Positions 16,787-26,612 of a DNA stretch of 64,000 nucleotides are shown here, in pieces. A program made the position numbers and the translations under genes. Below the pieces are notes generated by a model. The model was not told the DNA's origin and searched no databases. It saw nothing but the letters and a program-made list of their open reading frames with translations. This DNA is from Streptomyces sp. 11x1. GTDB lineage: Bacteria > Actinomycetota > Actinomycetes > Streptomycetales > Streptomycetaceae. Each line of letters starts with the position of its first letter. Position 1 is the first letter of the stretch. The stretch spans positions 868,001 through 932,000 of the forward strand of contig NZ_CP122458.1 of assembly GCF_032598905.1 (NCBI RefSeq), written 5' to 3'.

Positions 16787-17413
16787 CTAGGCGGTCCGTC
16801 GTTTGTGCCGACCACGCAACGCCTGCAACGGCGGATACAGCCATTTCTTCAGGAATCTCTGGAGTCTCGGCATGAGAATCCAGGTGACGATGGCTGCCAC
16901 GGTCAGACACAGCAGAAGTGTACGGAAAAGCGGATTCAGGTCGTTGAGATAGGGAAGTATTGCCTGGTTGAACAAGAACACGGGCGGAAAGACCGCACTG
17001 GAATTCACCAACCAGAGTTTCCATTTCGGGGGTGGCCCCGGCGGGCCTGCCGGTGTCGGGGCCCGCGCGGCCTGGGCGTCGAACCAGGCCCTGGAACCCA
17101 CGATGCTCCGACGACCCGTCTCCTGCGCCAATGGGTCGGCGCGGGCCGATAATTGTGCCCAGACCACGGAATTCTCCCAGGTCCGGACCGAGTCCTCGCT
17201 GTCGAAGCGGTAGACCACATGCCAATCAGCCTCTCCGTCGACAAGCACGCCACCTCCCAGAAAACCCGGCTGCTGCGCACTCGTACGCAGCGCGGCCCAC
17301 CCCCAGGAGTGAAAGTCGGCCTCACGCCCCGGCACCACCTGGTACGCGACGGTGACGGTAACGGGAATCCTGCTCACGGTGTGGAATACGTGAAGAACGT
17401 GGGCGCCGTTCAA
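16787..17413 (-). CDS. Membrane protein with antibiotic-biosynthesis-monooxygenase (ABM) domain
   Basis: Up to 208 residues from a TTG; a GTG at 17377 would give 196 residues and is equally plausible, as neither has a good ribosome site. Residues about 16-120 form an ABM ferredoxin-like domain (VTVTVAYQVVPGREADFHSW, FLGGGVLVDGEADWHVVYRF). The C-terminal part has two hydrophobic segments (VFPPVFLFNQAILPYL, LFRTLLLCLTVAAIVTWIL) and a basic tail. This matches the COG3224-type membrane-bound ABM proteins, whose activity is not well defined. It is immediately upstream of the PABA operon in the same direction, 28 bp apart, so it may be its first gene. Confidence 0.75.
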   Translation of the reverse strand: MNGAHVLHVFHTVSRIPVTVTVAYQVVPGREADFHSWGWAALRTSAQQPGFLGGGVLVDGEADWHVVYRFDSEDSVRTWENSVVWAQLSARADPLAQETGRRSIVGSRAWFDAQAARAPTPAGPPGPPPKWKLWLVNSSAVFPPVFLFNQAILPYLNDLNPLFRTLLLCLTVAAIVTWILMPRLQRFLKKWLYPPLQALRGRHKRRTA

Positions 17414-17705
17414 GCCTCAACGAAGTTTTTCGACGGTGTCCGGATCGCACTCCTATGACGGTCTTTCAGATGCCTTGACGGCTTCTGTCGCGGAGTACGC
17501 CGGGGTAACTTCAGTAATTTTACGGAAGCGCTTGCCCGATGAGTGGGAATAGGCGCATCATTCGCCGACAGCCCCCGGCCAATCACCGTAAAGGGAAGGA
17601 GTGCCCGGACCCCCGGAGCCTCCGGACGCCTTCGCTCGCCGACAGGTCCAGTTGCTCGCGAGTGGACCGGGACCACGCTCCGCTCCCCGCCCTACGCTGC
17701 CGATC

Positions 17706-19118
17706 ATGGACCCCGTACTCGCCGACGATCTCTCCCGGCTTCCCGAACTGCTGCAGGCCGCCCGTGACTTCGCCGCCGGGGAGGTGGCGGGCCTCGCGGA
17801 CCGGCCCGTCGCACGGCTCGACGGACCGCCCGGGACCGTACCGCTGCCGGTCGAGGGCGTCGGCACGTCTGGGGCCCTGACGGAGTTCGCCGAGCGCTGG
17901 GCCGGCGGATTCTCCGGATCGGCCGGCCCCCGGTACCTCGGCTTCGTCACCGGCGGGGCCACGCCTGCCGCCGTCGCCGGGGACTGGCTGACCGGTGCGT
18001 ACGACCAGAACGTCTCGGGCGGCCAGGACTCCTCCGCGAGTGCCCTGGAACGGCAGACCCTGGGGTGGCTGCGGGAGTTGTTCGGGCTGGGCGCGGAGTA
18101 CGGCGGCGCCTTCGTGACCGGCGCGACCGTCTCCAACACCGTGGGGCTCGCCGTCGCCCGCGAGTGGCTCGGCGAGCGGCTGGGCGTGGACGTGTCCCAG
18201 GAGGGCGTCGCCGCCCTCGGCCCTGTCGACGTGCTCTCCGGCAGCCCGCACTCCAGCGTCGCCAAGGCGCTCTCGGTGCTCGGCGTCGGCCGTGACCGGC
18301 TGCGTACCGTCCCCCTGCTGCCCGGGGGCCGTGAGGCCGTGGACGTGGAGGCCCTCGCCGCCGCCCTGGAGGCACTGGACGGGCGGCCGGCGATCGTCGT
18401 GGCCAACGCCGGGACCGTCAACTCGGTCGACTTCGACGACCTGCGGGCGGTCGGCGCGCTCAAGGAACGCCATGACTTCTGGCTCCACGTGGATGCCGCG
18501 TTCGGCGGCTTCGCCGCGCTGTCGCCGTCGTACGCGCATCTCGTCGACGGCCTCGACTGCGCCGACTCGATCTGCGTGGACCTCCACAAGTGGCTGAACG
18601 TGCCCTACGACGCCGCCGTCCAGTTCACCCGCCGCCAGGACCTCCAGGTGCGTGTCTTCCGCAACGACTCCCCGTACCTCGGCCTGCCCACCGGCGACCC
18701 CGACTTCCTGCACCTCACACCGGAGAACTCCCGTCGGCTGCGCGCCCTCCCGGCCTGGTTCTCGCTCGTGGCGTACGGCCGGGCAGGGCACCGCGAGATC
18801 GTCGAGCGCAACGTGGAGCTCGCGCGTGCCCTCGGTGAACGGCTGGCCCAGGTACCGGGGTTGACCCTGGTGGCCCCCGTCCGGCTGAACGTCGTCTGCT
18901 TCACCCTCGCCGAACGGCCCACCCGGGAACGGGTCCAGGCCCTGGCCCACGCGATCGCCGTCTCCGGCGAGGCCTTCGTGACTCCGACCGTCCTCGGTGG
19001 GACGCACGCACTGCGGGCCGCGTTCAGCAACTGGCGTACGACGGCGGCGGACACGGAACGCGTTCTCGCAGCCGTGGTCGCCGCGACGGAGACGGTCGAC
19101 GCGGCGACCGGACCGTGA
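17706..19118 (+). CDS. PLP-dependent group II amino acid decarboxylase
   Basis: 470 residues, ATG at 17706. The group II decarboxylase fold is shown by FWLHVDAAFGGFAAL (cofactor-binding Asp) and SICVDLHKWLNVPYD (Schiff-base Lys near residue 295). N-terminal landmarks include FTG-type GPRYLGFVTGGATP and DQNVSGGQDSSASALERQTL. This group decarboxylates aromatic, acidic or diamino acids; the substrate cannot be set from sequence. No Shine-Dalgarno is visible, but TACGCT nine bases before the ATG suggests a leaderless transcript. Confidence 0.9.
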   Translation: MDPVLADDLSRLPELLQAARDFAAGEVAGLADRPVARLDGPPGTVPLPVEGVGTSGALTEFAERWAGGFSGSAGPRYLGFVTGGATPAAVAGDWLTGAYDQNVSGGQDSSASALERQTLGWLRELFGLGAEYGGAFVTGATVSNTVGLAVAREWLGERLGVDVSQEGVAALGPVDVLSGSPHSSVAKALSVLGVGRDRLRTVPLLPGGREAVDVEALAAALEALDGRPAIVVANAGTVNSVDFDDLRAVGALKERHDFWLHVDAAFGGFAALSPSYAHLVDGLDCADSICVDLHKWLNVPYDAAVQFTRRQDLQVRVFRNDSPYLGLPTGDPDFLHLTPENSRRLRALPAWFSLVAYGRAGHREIVERNVELARALGERLAQVPGLTLVAPVRLNVVCFTLAERPTRERVQALAHAIAVSGEAFVTPTVLGGTHALRAAFSNWRTTAADTERVLAAVVAATETVDAATGP

Positions 19119-19151
19119 CCGCTGCCGCCGGGCCGTGACCCCACCAGGGTC

Positions 19152-19958
19152 CTATGCCCGCTCCTCGTCCCGCCAGGCTCGCGCCGCCCGGGCGAACGCG
19201 GTGTTGACGGCCAGCAGACCGCCGTCGACGCGCAGTGTGGTGCCGGTGATCCAGGCCGCGTCCCGGGAGGCGAGGAAGGCCACGGCCGCCGCGATGTCGG
19301 CCGGCTCGCCGACACGGCCCAGGGGATAGATCTCGGCGAGGTCGTCCAAGTGGGCCTCGCGGCCCGCCCAGCCGGGGGTGCGGACCGTGCCGGGGGCCAC
19401 CAGGTTGACCCGGACGCCACGGGGCGCTGCGTCGCCCGCGAGGGTACGGGTCAGGGAGCCGAGGCCGGCCTTCGCGGCGCTGTAGGCGTGGTTGCCGAAG
19501 TCCTGAAGGCCGTTCACGGAGCCGATGTTGACGATGGCACCGCGCCCCGAGGCCACCAGGTGCGGCAGAGCGGCGCGGGAGCACCGGAACGCCCCGGTCA
19601 GGGTGAGGTCGAGGTCGCGGGCCCAGGCCTCGTCCGGGGTGTCCTCGAAGAGCGGCACGTCCGGGGTGCAGCCGAAGGCGTTGTTCACCAGGACGTCGAG
19701 CGAACCGAGGACGGCCACCGCGTGCGTGACCGCCGCCTCGACGGACCCCCGGTCCCCGACGTCGCACCGGTACGCCTCCGCTGCCAGCCCCCGCTGCCGC
19801 AGCTCCGTCACGGTACGCTCGGCCGCCGCCAGGTCGACGTCCGTGACGAGTACATGTGCTCCCTCCTCGGCCAGCCGCCGGGCCGTCGCCGCGCCGATCC
19901 CGCGCGCCGCGCCCGTGATGAGAACCCCGTACGCCTCGAAGCGTCCCGTCGCATGCAT
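19152..19958 (-). CDS. Short-chain dehydrogenase/reductase (SDR)
   Basis: 268 residues. Classical SDR features: cofactor motif LITGAARGIGAATARRL, acidic end of strand 2 VTDVDLAAAE favouring NAD(H), NNAF in place of NNAG, catalytic Ser in IVNIGSVNGLQ and Y-x-x-x-K in HAYSAAKAGL. The C-terminus is typical: ITGTTLRVDGGLLAVN. Substrate unknown. It converges with the decarboxylase gene 33 bp away. Confidence 0.92.
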   Translation of the reverse strand: MHATGRFEAYGVLITGAARGIGAATARRLAEEGAHVLVTDVDLAAAERTVTELRQRGLAAEAYRCDVGDRGSVEAAVTHAVAVLGSLDVLVNNAFGCTPDVPLFEDTPDEAWARDLDLTLTGAFRCSRAALPHLVASGRGAIVNIGSVNGLQDFGNHAYSAAKAGLGSLTRTLAGDAAPRGVRVNLVAPGTVRTPGWAGREAHLDDLAEIYPLGRVGEPADIAAAVAFLASRDAAWITGTTLRVDGGLLAVNTAFARAARAWRDEERA

Positions 19959-20047
19959 ACGGCAGAACGTACTCCGCGCCGACCGCCGACAGCCGCCCGT
20001 CACGCCGCCCTTCGCCCGCGAATCCTGGCCCCCGATACGGTCTGATC

Positions 20048-20677
20048 ATGTCGACTTTCATCCAGCAACTCCCGGCCCTGCTCGGCGTGGTGATCGGCGC
20101 GCTCGGCTCGTACCTCGTGGTGATGCGGGGCGAGCAGGTGCGGTTCCGGCGCGAGCGGGAGACCCGTTGGGAGGAGCGGCGGCTCTCGGTGTACGCCGAC
20201 TGGGCACGGGCCCTGAAGCAGTCCATCACCCTGACGTACCGGGTCGCCTCCCATCTCGGCGACGACCCCCATCCCCACCCCCTGTCACCGGAGGAGGCCG
20301 CGCCCCTCATGGCGGAGGCGACGGTCGCCCGGGACCCCTCCGGCGAGGCACTGCTGCTCCTCGGCAGCCCCGAGGTGGTGGAGAAGGCCCGCGCCTGGGT
20401 CGTCACGGTGATGAGGATGGAGGAGTTCTTGCGTGCCGGGACCCGTGACCCGGCGGCCTGGCAGGTGCTGCTGGAGCGGCAGCGCGCCGGGCGGGAGGCC
20501 TACTACGTCGCCGTGCGCGAGGACCTGGCGCTCCCGCCCGGCCACGCGGCGCGCTGGCAGCTGCCGTCCCCGCCACCCCATTACGGCGACGGTGAACGGC
20601 TGGACCAGGGTGACACCGACCGACCCGGTGCCGGTGACGGCGGCCCACCCGGTGCCGGTGACGGCGGTCAGCGGTAG
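20048..20677 (+). CDS. Hypothetical membrane-anchored protein
   Basis: 209 residues without a family I can name. One N-terminal membrane segment (LLGVVIGALGSYLVVM) is followed by a charged, probably coiled-coil stretch (VRFRRERETRWEERRLSVYADWARALKQ) and a helical domain. The last 30 residues are Asp/Gly/Pro-rich and contain a GAGDGG repeat. Similar proteins with an N-terminal anchor and helical cytoplasmic body are common in Streptomyces. The 3' end overlaps the convergent SDR gene by ten bases. A weak TACGGT box near the ATG suggests leaderless expression. Confidence 0.75.
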   Translation: MSTFIQQLPALLGVVIGALGSYLVVMRGEQVRFRRERETRWEERRLSVYADWARALKQSITLTYRVASHLGDDPHPHPLSPEEAAPLMAEATVARDPSGEALLLLGSPEVVEKARAWVVTVMRMEEFLRAGTRDPAAWQVLLERQRAGREAYYVAVREDLALPPGHAARWQLPSPPPHYGDGERLDQGDTDRPGAGDGGPPGAGDGGQR

Positions 20678-21582
20678 CCGGTGGTGTCCGCCGGCTTGCC
20701 CGCGTCCTGGACCTCGACGATGTAGCGCCAGGCGTCCGGCCGGCTGCCGTCGAGGTCGGTGAAGCCGTAGGTCCGGGCGAGGGAACCGCTGGAGAGGGAC
20801 TGCCCGTTGAAGCGGGCGACCTCCGGGTCGGCGGCGAGGGCGGCGACGGCCCGGCCGACGAAGCGGGGGGTCTCGGAGATGGCGAAGTGGGGGACGCGTT
20901 CGAGGGCGTCCCGCCAGTTCTCCTCGGTGACCCCGAACCCGTCGAGCATCATCTCCGAGCGGAGCCAGCCGGGGGTGAGGGCCACGGCGGTGGCGCCGCG
21001 CGGCCCCAGCTCATGGCCGAGGGCGAACGCCATGCGCAGGACGGCGGACTTGGCGAGGTCGTAGAAGAAGGTGGCGCGGTAGTTGGCCCCGTTGTACTCG
21101 GCCGTGCCGTCGGTCATCTCCACGACCAGGCCGCCGGGGTTGCGCAGCAGCAGCGGCAGGGCGAAGTGGCTGGTGATGGCATGGGTCTCGACGGCGAGGC
21201 GCAGCAGCCGCAGCCCGTTGTCGAGATCGTGCTCCCAGACCGGACTCTCCCATTCGAAGAGCTTCTCGCCGCCCCAGACGTCGTTGACCAGGACGTCCAG
21301 CCGGCCCCGCTCCTCGGCGATCCGGTCGACGAGGGAGCGGACCTGTTCCGGTTCGAGATGGTCGGTGGGTACGGCGATGCCGTGGCCGCCCGCCTCGGTG
21401 ACCAGGTCGGCGGTGTCCTCCAGGGTCTCCGGGCGGTCGTACTCGGAGCGCCGCTCCCGCGTGGAACGCCCCGTCACGTAGACCGTCGCTCCGGCCGCCC
21501 CCAGCTCCACTGCGATCCCCCGGCCCGCTCCGCGGGTGGCTCCCGCGACCAGTGCGACCCTGCCGTCCAGCGGCTTCGACAT
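20668..21582 (-). CDS. SDR-family oxidoreductase
   Basis: 304 residues. An excellent ribosome site (GGAGGT, five bases before ATG) fixes the start. N-terminal VALVAGATRGAGRGIAVELG, then VYVTGRSTRERRSEYDRP with a basic residue after strand 2, which favours NADP. Catalytic Tyr/Lys is TFFYDLAKSAVLRMAF, with the family's usual extended C-terminus ending in DAWRYIVEV. These larger SDRs (DHRS1-like) have unknown bacterial substrates. Its 3' end overlaps the neighbouring convergent gene slightly. Confidence 0.9.
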   Translation of the reverse strand: MSKPLDGRVALVAGATRGAGRGIAVELGAAGATVYVTGRSTRERRSEYDRPETLEDTADLVTEAGGHGIAVPTDHLEPEQVRSLVDRIAEERGRLDVLVNDVWGGEKLFEWESPVWEHDLDNGLRLLRLAVETHAITSHFALPLLLRNPGGLVVEMTDGTAEYNGANYRATFFYDLAKSAVLRMAFALGHELGPRGATAVALTPGWLRSEMMLDGFGVTEENWRDALERVPHFAISETPRFVGRAVAALAADPEVARFNGQSLSSGSLARTYGFTDLDGSRPDAWRYIVEVQDAGKPADTTGYR

Positions 21583-21740
21583 CTGCGACCTCCATTGCGT
21601 ACGGGTGACAGCTTGGCCGACGCCGGGGGTGGTCCGGCGTCGTCGACACGAGGGTGTCGTGGAAGCCGGACATCTTCTGTCGGGTTTTCTGTGGGGCGCC
21701 CAGTAGCTCGGTCGATGGGGTGTTCGGGCGGCTGCCGGTT

Positions 21741-21810
21741 CGTCGTGGCTTGTCGCGCCCACGCGGCGGATCCGCATATTCGATACAGCCCCGCGCCCCT
21801 TTCGGGGCGC
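21741..21810 (-). repeat. Dispersed repeat copy R4
   Basis: Contains TCGCGCCCACGCGGCGGATC and CGATACAGCCCCGCGCCCC. It is the intergenic counterpart of the copy inside the aryl-CoA ligase gene at 14133-14199. Its end forms the hairpin at 21790-21813, so the repeat probably doubles as a terminator for the mscR operon. Confidence 0.65.
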
Positions 21811-21813
21811 GGG
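21790..21813 (-). terminator. Hairpin downstream of the mscR-MBL operon
   Basis: CCCGCGCCCC and GGGGCGCGGG pair perfectly (10 bp, loop TTTC), 18 bases past the stop of the MBL-fold gene. It is part of the dispersed repeat. Confidence 0.7.
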
Positions 21814-21830
21814 TGCGGGACTCCTCCGGA

Positions 21831-22460
21831 TCAGTGGCCCCTGTTGATCCACTCCTGCAGATGCGGGGCCTCGGCCCCGATCGTCGTGCTGTCGCCGTGG
21901 CCCGTGCGCACGACCGTGTCGGGCGGGAGGGCGAGGAGGCGGTCGCGGATCGAGTCGATGATCGTCGGGAAGTGGGAGTAGGAACGGCCGGTGGCGCCGG
22001 GGCCGCCGGAGAAGAGGGTGTCGCCGGTGAAGACCGTGCCGAGGCCGGGGTCGTAGAGGCAGACGGCGCCCGGGGCGTGGCCGGGGGTGTGCAGGACGGT
22101 CAGGTCGGCGCCGGCGGCCTCGATGACCTGCCCGTCGGCCAGCCAGTGGTCGGGCAGTCGGTCCGGGTGGGTCTGCTTCCACAGCGGCAGGTCGTCGGGG
22201 TGGAGCCAGATCGGCGCCCCGGTGCGCTCGGCGAGCGCGGGGGCGGCGTCGATGTGGTCGTTGTGCGCGTGGGTGCAGACAATGGCCTTCAGCCGGCGGT
22301 CGCCCACGGCCTCCGCGATGGCGTCGGCGTCGTGGGCGGCGTCGATGACGATCACCTCGTGGTCGTCGCCGACGAGCCAGACGTTGTTGTCGACGTCCCA
22401 GGTGCCGCCGTCGAGGCTGAACTGGCCCGAGGTGACGAGGTGTTCGATACGGGCGGCCAT
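21831..22460 (-). CDS. MBL-fold hydrolase, probable mycothiol thioester hydrolase
   Basis: 209 residues. Metallo-beta-lactamase ligands are complete: THAHNDH, HTPGHAPG, FTGDTLF and GHGDST. This is a glyoxalase II-like short form. The ATG overlaps the stop of mscR (TGATG), and the same gene pair is found in mycobacteria. The expected role is hydrolysis of S-formylmycothiol or another mycothiol thioester produced by MscR, regenerating mycothiol. The exact substrate is inferred from the operon. Confidence 0.9.
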   Translation of the reverse strand: MAARIEHLVTSGQFSLDGGTWDVDNNVWLVGDDHEVIVIDAAHDADAIAEAVGDRRLKAIVCTHAHNDHIDAAPALAERTGAPIWLHPDDLPLWKQTHPDRLPDHWLADGQVIEAAGADLTVLHTPGHAPGAVCLYDPGLGTVFTGDTLFSGGPGATGRSYSHFPTIIDSIRDRLLALPPDTVVRTGHGDSTTIGAEAPHLQEWINRGH

Positions 22461-23548
22461 CAGAGCGTCACCACCGATCGCAGGACGTCGCCGCCGTGCA
22501 TCCGCTCGAAGGCCTTCTCCACGTCGTCGAGCCCGATGGTCTCCGTGACGAACGCCTCCAGGTCCAGGCGGCCCTGGAGGTAGAGGTTGATCAGCATGGG
22601 GAAGTCGCGGTCGGGCAGGCAGTCGCCGTACCAGGAGGACTTCAGGGCGCCGCCGCGGCCGAAGACGTCCAGGAGGGGCAGTTCGAGCTTCATCTCCGGA
22701 GTCGGCACGCCGACGAGGACGACCGTGCCGGCCAGGTCACGGGCGTAGAAGGCCTGCTTGTAGGTCTCCGGGCGGCCGACCGCCTCGATGACGACGTCGG
22801 CGCCGAAACCACCGGTCAGTTCACGGATCGCCTCGACGGGATCGGTGTTCTTGGAGTTGACCGTGTGGGTGGCGCCGATGCTCTTGGCGGTGGTCAGCTT
22901 CCGGTCGTCGATGTCGACGGCGATGATCTTCTCGGCGCCGGCCAGCCGGGACCCGGCGATGGCCGCGTCCCCGACGCCGCCACAGCCGATGACGGCGACG
23001 CTGTCCCCGCGCCCCACGTTCCCGGTGTTGATCGCGGCACCGATGCCCGCCATCACCCCGCAGCCCAGCAGTCCGGCGACCGCCGGGGCGGCGGCCGGGT
23101 CGACCTTGGTGCACTGGCCCGCGGCGACGAGCGTCTTCTCCGCGAAGGCGCCGATCCCGAGGGCGGGCGCCAGCTCCTGACCGGTGGAGGCGAGGGTCAT
23201 CTTCTGCGTCGCGTTGTGGGTGGCGAAGCAGTACCAGGGGCGACCGCGCCGACAGGCCCGGCAACTGCCGCACACCGCACGCCAGTTGAGGATGACGAAA
23301 TCACCGGGCGCGACATCCGTGACTCCCTCCCCCACCGACTCCACCACACCGGCCGCCTCATGGCCGAGCAGGAAGGGGAAGTCGTCGTTGATGCCCCCCT
23401 GCTTGTAGTGCAGATCGGTGTGGCACACCCCGCACGCCTGAACCTTCACCACTGCCTCCCCCGGTCCCGGGTCGGGCACCACGATGGTCTCGATCCGCAC
23501 CGGCTCGTTCCTGCCGGGGGCGATCACGCCGCGTACTTCCTGCGCCAT
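22460..23548 (-). CDS. mscR: S-(hydroxymethyl)mycothiol dehydrogenase
   Basis: 362 residues of the zinc-dependent class III alcohol dehydrogenase type. Catalytic zinc ligands: GVCHTD and GHEAAG; structural zinc: [15 protein letters not shown]. The NAD motif is [14 protein letters not shown] with Asp after strand 2 (AVDIDDRKL). It oxidises the spontaneous adduct of formaldehyde with mycothiol, the actinobacterial counterpart of glutathione-dependent formaldehyde detoxification. It is translationally coupled to an MBL hydrolase. Confidence 0.94.
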   Translation of the reverse strand: MAQEVRGVIAPGRNEPVRIETIVVPDPGPGEAVVKVQACGVCHTDLHYKQGGINDDFPFLLGHEAAGVVESVGEGVTDVAPGDFVILNWRAVCGSCRACRRGRPWYCFATHNATQKMTLASTGQELAPALGIGAFAEKTLVAAGQCTKVDPAAAPAVAGLLGCGVMAGIGAAINTGNVGRGDSVAVIGCGGVGDAAIAGSRLAGAEKIIAVDIDDRKLTTAKSIGATHTVNSKNTDPVEAIRELTGGFGADVVIEAVGRPETYKQAFYARDLAGTVVLVGVPTPEMKLELPLLDVFGRGGALKSSWYGDCLPDRDFPMLINLYLQGRLDLEAFVTETIGLDDVEKAFERMHGGDVLRSVVTL

Positions 23549-23711
23549 GGTGAACCTTTCCGTCGATCCCTGAGAGGGCGGTCGCCCGCCCACGGTCACC
23601 CTACGGACTGACCAGCCAGTAGGGCCTCCCGAGCGGCCGGAGCCGTGGCCGAAACAGGCTGCCCGCGACACCTGGGGGGCGCCCTGCCCTCCCTCGCCTC
23701 GCGGCGGTCAC

Positions 23712-24300
23712 TCACGTGCGTGGCACGCGCCGGCCGCGCCAGCGCCGGAAGTCCCGCACGGTCCTGGCGATCCCGTTCTCGTCCAGGCCGTCCGCGTCGC
23801 CGAGGGCCGGCAGACGGTGGGGCACGTGGACGAGGGTCCGGGCGGCCCGGCTCGCCGTCGTGGCGGGCAGGCAGGGCTCGACGAGGACGACGTCGGCGTG
23901 GTCGGCGGCGAGGACGGCCGTGCGCAGGCCGATCTCGTCGAAGGGGCGGATGGTGGTGGCGTCGAGGACGGCGAGGTCCAGTCCCGCGGTGGCGCGCAGC
24001 ACGGGGTCGAGGGCGGCGCCCACGGCGAGCACGACGCCGTCGAGACCCGGTCGTACCAGACGGAAGCCGCCGGTGGCCTCGTACGCGGAGGTGTTGGAGC
24101 GCGCGGAGACAAGGAGTACGCGCGCTCCCCGCGGGCGAGGGCGGCCGTGACGGTGCGCCGCACCTCGTCGGGGTGTCCGGGGGCGTGCACGGTCCAGCCG
24201 GGCGTGGTCGCGCACCGGTTCAGCTCGTCCACGGCTCCGCAGCCCACGAGCACTCCACCCCGCTCGCGCCGCTCGGGGACGGTCTCGGTGAGTGCGAGCA
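23712..24300 (-). pseudogene. Relic of a transketolase C-terminal subunit
   Basis: Two minus-strand frames join into one transketolase-like C-terminal half. The first gives PVLLALTETVPERRERGGVL and HPDEVRRTVTAALARGERAY. The second continues with VLLVSARSN, GFRLVRPGLDGVVLAVG, TTIRPFDEIGLRTAV and a C-terminal tail GLDENGIARTVRDFRRW. The frame change falls near 24115-24130. The N-terminal thiamine/pyrimidine part is absent. The gene is broken by truncation and frameshift. Confidence 0.75.
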
Positions 24301-24738
24301 GCACCGGCGACCGGGACCCGGTGACGGCGCTGCACGACGGCTGGGCGGACCGGGGCCGTCGAACCCGGCTGCTGGGCGTGGGACTGGCCGCGCACTCGGC
24401 CCACCTCGATCCCCTCCTCGACGAGTACCGGGCCACCCTGCGGACCCTGGACCTCAGGCCCCCGCACACCCCGCTGCCTCTCCGACTTCACCGCGCGGCC
24501 GGTCGCGGTCGAGGCCACCGAACCGGACATCCGGGTACGGGAGTTGCGTGATCCCGTGCGGTTCTCCGACGCGCTCGACGTGCTGCGCCGCGACGGTGTG
24601 TGGGCGTACCTCGAACTGGATCCGGGCGAGGTGCCGACCCGCACGACCGAGGAATGTCCGACCGACGACATCGGCACGACCACCCCGTCGGCCGTGCTCA
24701 CCGTCACCCGGGACCGGGAGCTGCTGCTGGGCGGTTGA
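24300..24738 (+). pseudogene. Relic of a type I polyketide synthase acyltransferase domain
   Basis: The first frame has RTRLLGVGLAAHSAHLDPLL and DEYRATLRTLDLRPPHTPLP, matching the AT-domain segment normally written HAFHS-x2-M-D-x-(M/V)-L plus the following helix. About 24473 the frame shifts and continues as DFTARPVAVEATEPDIRVRE, then LRDPVRFSDALDVLRRDGVW and YLELDPGEV, the usual AT C-terminal region. The catalytic GHS half and all other PKS domains are missing. It stops at 24738. The intact ABC exporter starts 88 bases further on. Confidence 0.75.
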
Positions 24739-24826
24739 AAGTCGTTCCCGGTGCTCCTCGCTCCCGACGTAGGCTGAAGCTCCGCGCCCCGGTCCCCACT
24801 CCCCGACCGACCTGCCGAGGAGCCTC

Positions 24827-26587
24827 GTGAGCACCCCTGAGACCACCGCCGAGCGGCAGCCACCCACCTGGCGGCTGCTGCTCGGCTATGTACGGCCCCA
24901 TCGCTGGACCCTGCTGCTGGGCGCGGTGCTGTCGCTCGTCACCGGAGCCACCGGCCTCGCCCTGCCGCTGGTGGCCCGGGAGCTGATCGACGACCTGTCG
25001 CACGACCGGACGATCACCTGGGCGCTGGTCCTCATGTCCGTGCTGGTCGTCACCAACGCGGCCGTGGGCGCGGTGGGTTCGTACGTGCTGCGGCGCACCG
25101 CCGAGTCGGTGGTGCTCGGCGCGCGGCGCGCCCTGTCGTCGTATCTGCTGCGGCTGCGGATCACCGCGGTGGACCGCAGCGAGCCGGGCGATCTGATGGC
25201 GCGGATCACCTCCGACACCACTCTGCTGCGCGAGGTCACCACCGACACCCTGGTGGGCCTCGGCACCGGCGGGCTCACCCTGGTGGCGACGGTGGTGCTG
25301 ATGGGTCTGGTGGACCCGGTGCTGCTGGTCGTGACGCTGGGCGTGATCGTGGGCGCGGGCGTGGTGTTCGGGGTGATCGTGCCACGCATCAACCGGGCGA
25401 GCAGGGCCGCGCAGGACGCGGTCGGCGCGATGGGCGCCTCGCTGGAGCGGATCCTCGGCGCGCTGCGCACGGTGAAGGCGTCCGGCGCCGAGCACCGCGA
25501 GGAGGAGACGATCCACGCGGCGGCCGAGGAGTCGTGGCGGCAGAGCGTCCGGGCCGCCAAGTGGTCGGCGGCCGCCGGGAACACGGCCGGGCTCGCCATG
25601 CAGATCGCCTTCATCACCGTGCTGGCGGTGGGCGGCGCGCGGGTCGCGACCGGCGCGATCGACGTGGGCACGCTGGTGGCGTTCCTGCTGTACGTCTTCT
25701 ATCTGATGTCGCCGATACAGCAGGTCGTGGGCGCGATCACGCAGTACCAGACCGGTGCCGCCGCGCTCGCCCGCATCCAGGAGGCGCTGCGGCTGCCCGC
25801 CGAACCGGCCGGCGAGGCGGCTCCGCTGCCGTCCCCGGACGCGGAGCCGGCCGCGCTCGCCTTCGACGAGGTCCGTTTCCGGTACGCCGACGACCTGCCG
25901 TACGTCCACCACGGGGTGACCTTCGAGGTCCCCGCACGGGGCATGACGGCGTTCGTCGGCCCTTCGGGCGCGGGCAAGACGACGGTCTTCTCGCTGATCG
26001 AGCGGTTCTACGACCCCGAGGCGGGCGTCATCACAGTCGACGGCCGCGATGTCGCCGAATGGGACCTGTCCCGGCTACGGTCCGCGATCGGGTACGTCGA
26101 ACAGGACGCGCCGGTGCTGTCGGGGACGTTGCGGGACAACCTGCTCCTCGGCAACCCGCTGGCCGACGAGGGCGATGTCGGCCGGGTACTGAAGACGACC
26201 CGGCTGGACGGGCTGGTCGCCCGGCTCCCGCAGGGCCTGGAGACCCTGGTCGGGCACCGAGGCACCAAGCTCTCCGGCGGTGAGCGTCAGCGGGTCGCCA
26301 TCGCGCGGGCCCTGCTGCGCCGCCCCCGGCTGCTGCTGCTCGACGAGGCGACGAGCCAGTTGGACGCGGTGAACGAGGCGGCGCTGCGGGACACGGTCGC
26401 CGACGTGGCCCGCACGACGACGGTGCTGGTGGTGGCCCACCGGCTGTCCACGGTGACGATGGCCGACCGCATCGTGGTCATGGACGCGGGCCGGGTCCGC
26501 GCGGTCGGCACCCACCGTGAACTCGTGGCCGCCGACCCGCTGTACGCGGAGTTGGCGGCCACGCAGTTCCTCGCGACGGCCGGTTAG
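24827..26587 (+). CDS. ABC exporter, fused permease and ATPase
   Basis: 586 residues from a GTG with a GAGGAG ribosome site. An N-terminal ABC-type exporter membrane domain (six predicted segments, residues about 15-310) is followed by the ATPase: Walker [11 protein letters not shown]-loop [11 protein letters not shown], signature [16 protein letters not shown], Walker [14 protein letters not shown] and the H-switch VVAHRLSTV. Half-size exporters like this act as homodimers or pair with a second one; none is adjacent. Its position beside relics of a polyketide synthase suggests it may be the surviving resistance/export gene of a lost biosynthetic cluster, an inference. Confidence 0.93.
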   Translation: MSTPETTAERQPPTWRLLLGYVRPHRWTLLLGAVLSLVTGATGLALPLVARELIDDLSHDRTITWALVLMSVLVVTNAAVGAVGSYVLRRTAESVVLGARRALSSYLLRLRITAVDRSEPGDLMARITSDTTLLREVTTDTLVGLGTGGLTLVATVVLMGLVDPVLLVVTLGVIVGAGVVFGVIVPRINRASRAAQDAVGAMGASLERILGALRTVKASGAEHREEETIHAAAEESWRQSVRAAKWSAAAGNTAGLAMQIAFITVLAVGGARVATGAIDVGTLVAFLLYVFYLMSPIQQVVGAITQYQTGAAALARIQEALRLPAEPAGEAAPLPSPDAEPAALAFDEVRFRYADDLPYVHHGVTFEVPARGMTAFVGPSGAGKTTVFSLIERFYDPEAGVITVDGRDVAEWDLSRLRSAIGYVEQDAPVLSGTLRDNLLLGNPLADEGDVGRVLKTTRLDGLVARLPQGLETLVGHRGTKLSGGERQRVAIARALLRRPRLLLLDEATSQLDAVNEAALRDTVADVARTTTVLVVAHRLSTVTMADRIVVMDAGRVRAVGTHRELVAADPLYAELAATQFLATAG

Positions 26588-26612
26588 CCGGGGCCTCGCC
26601 CGCCCCGGGGCG

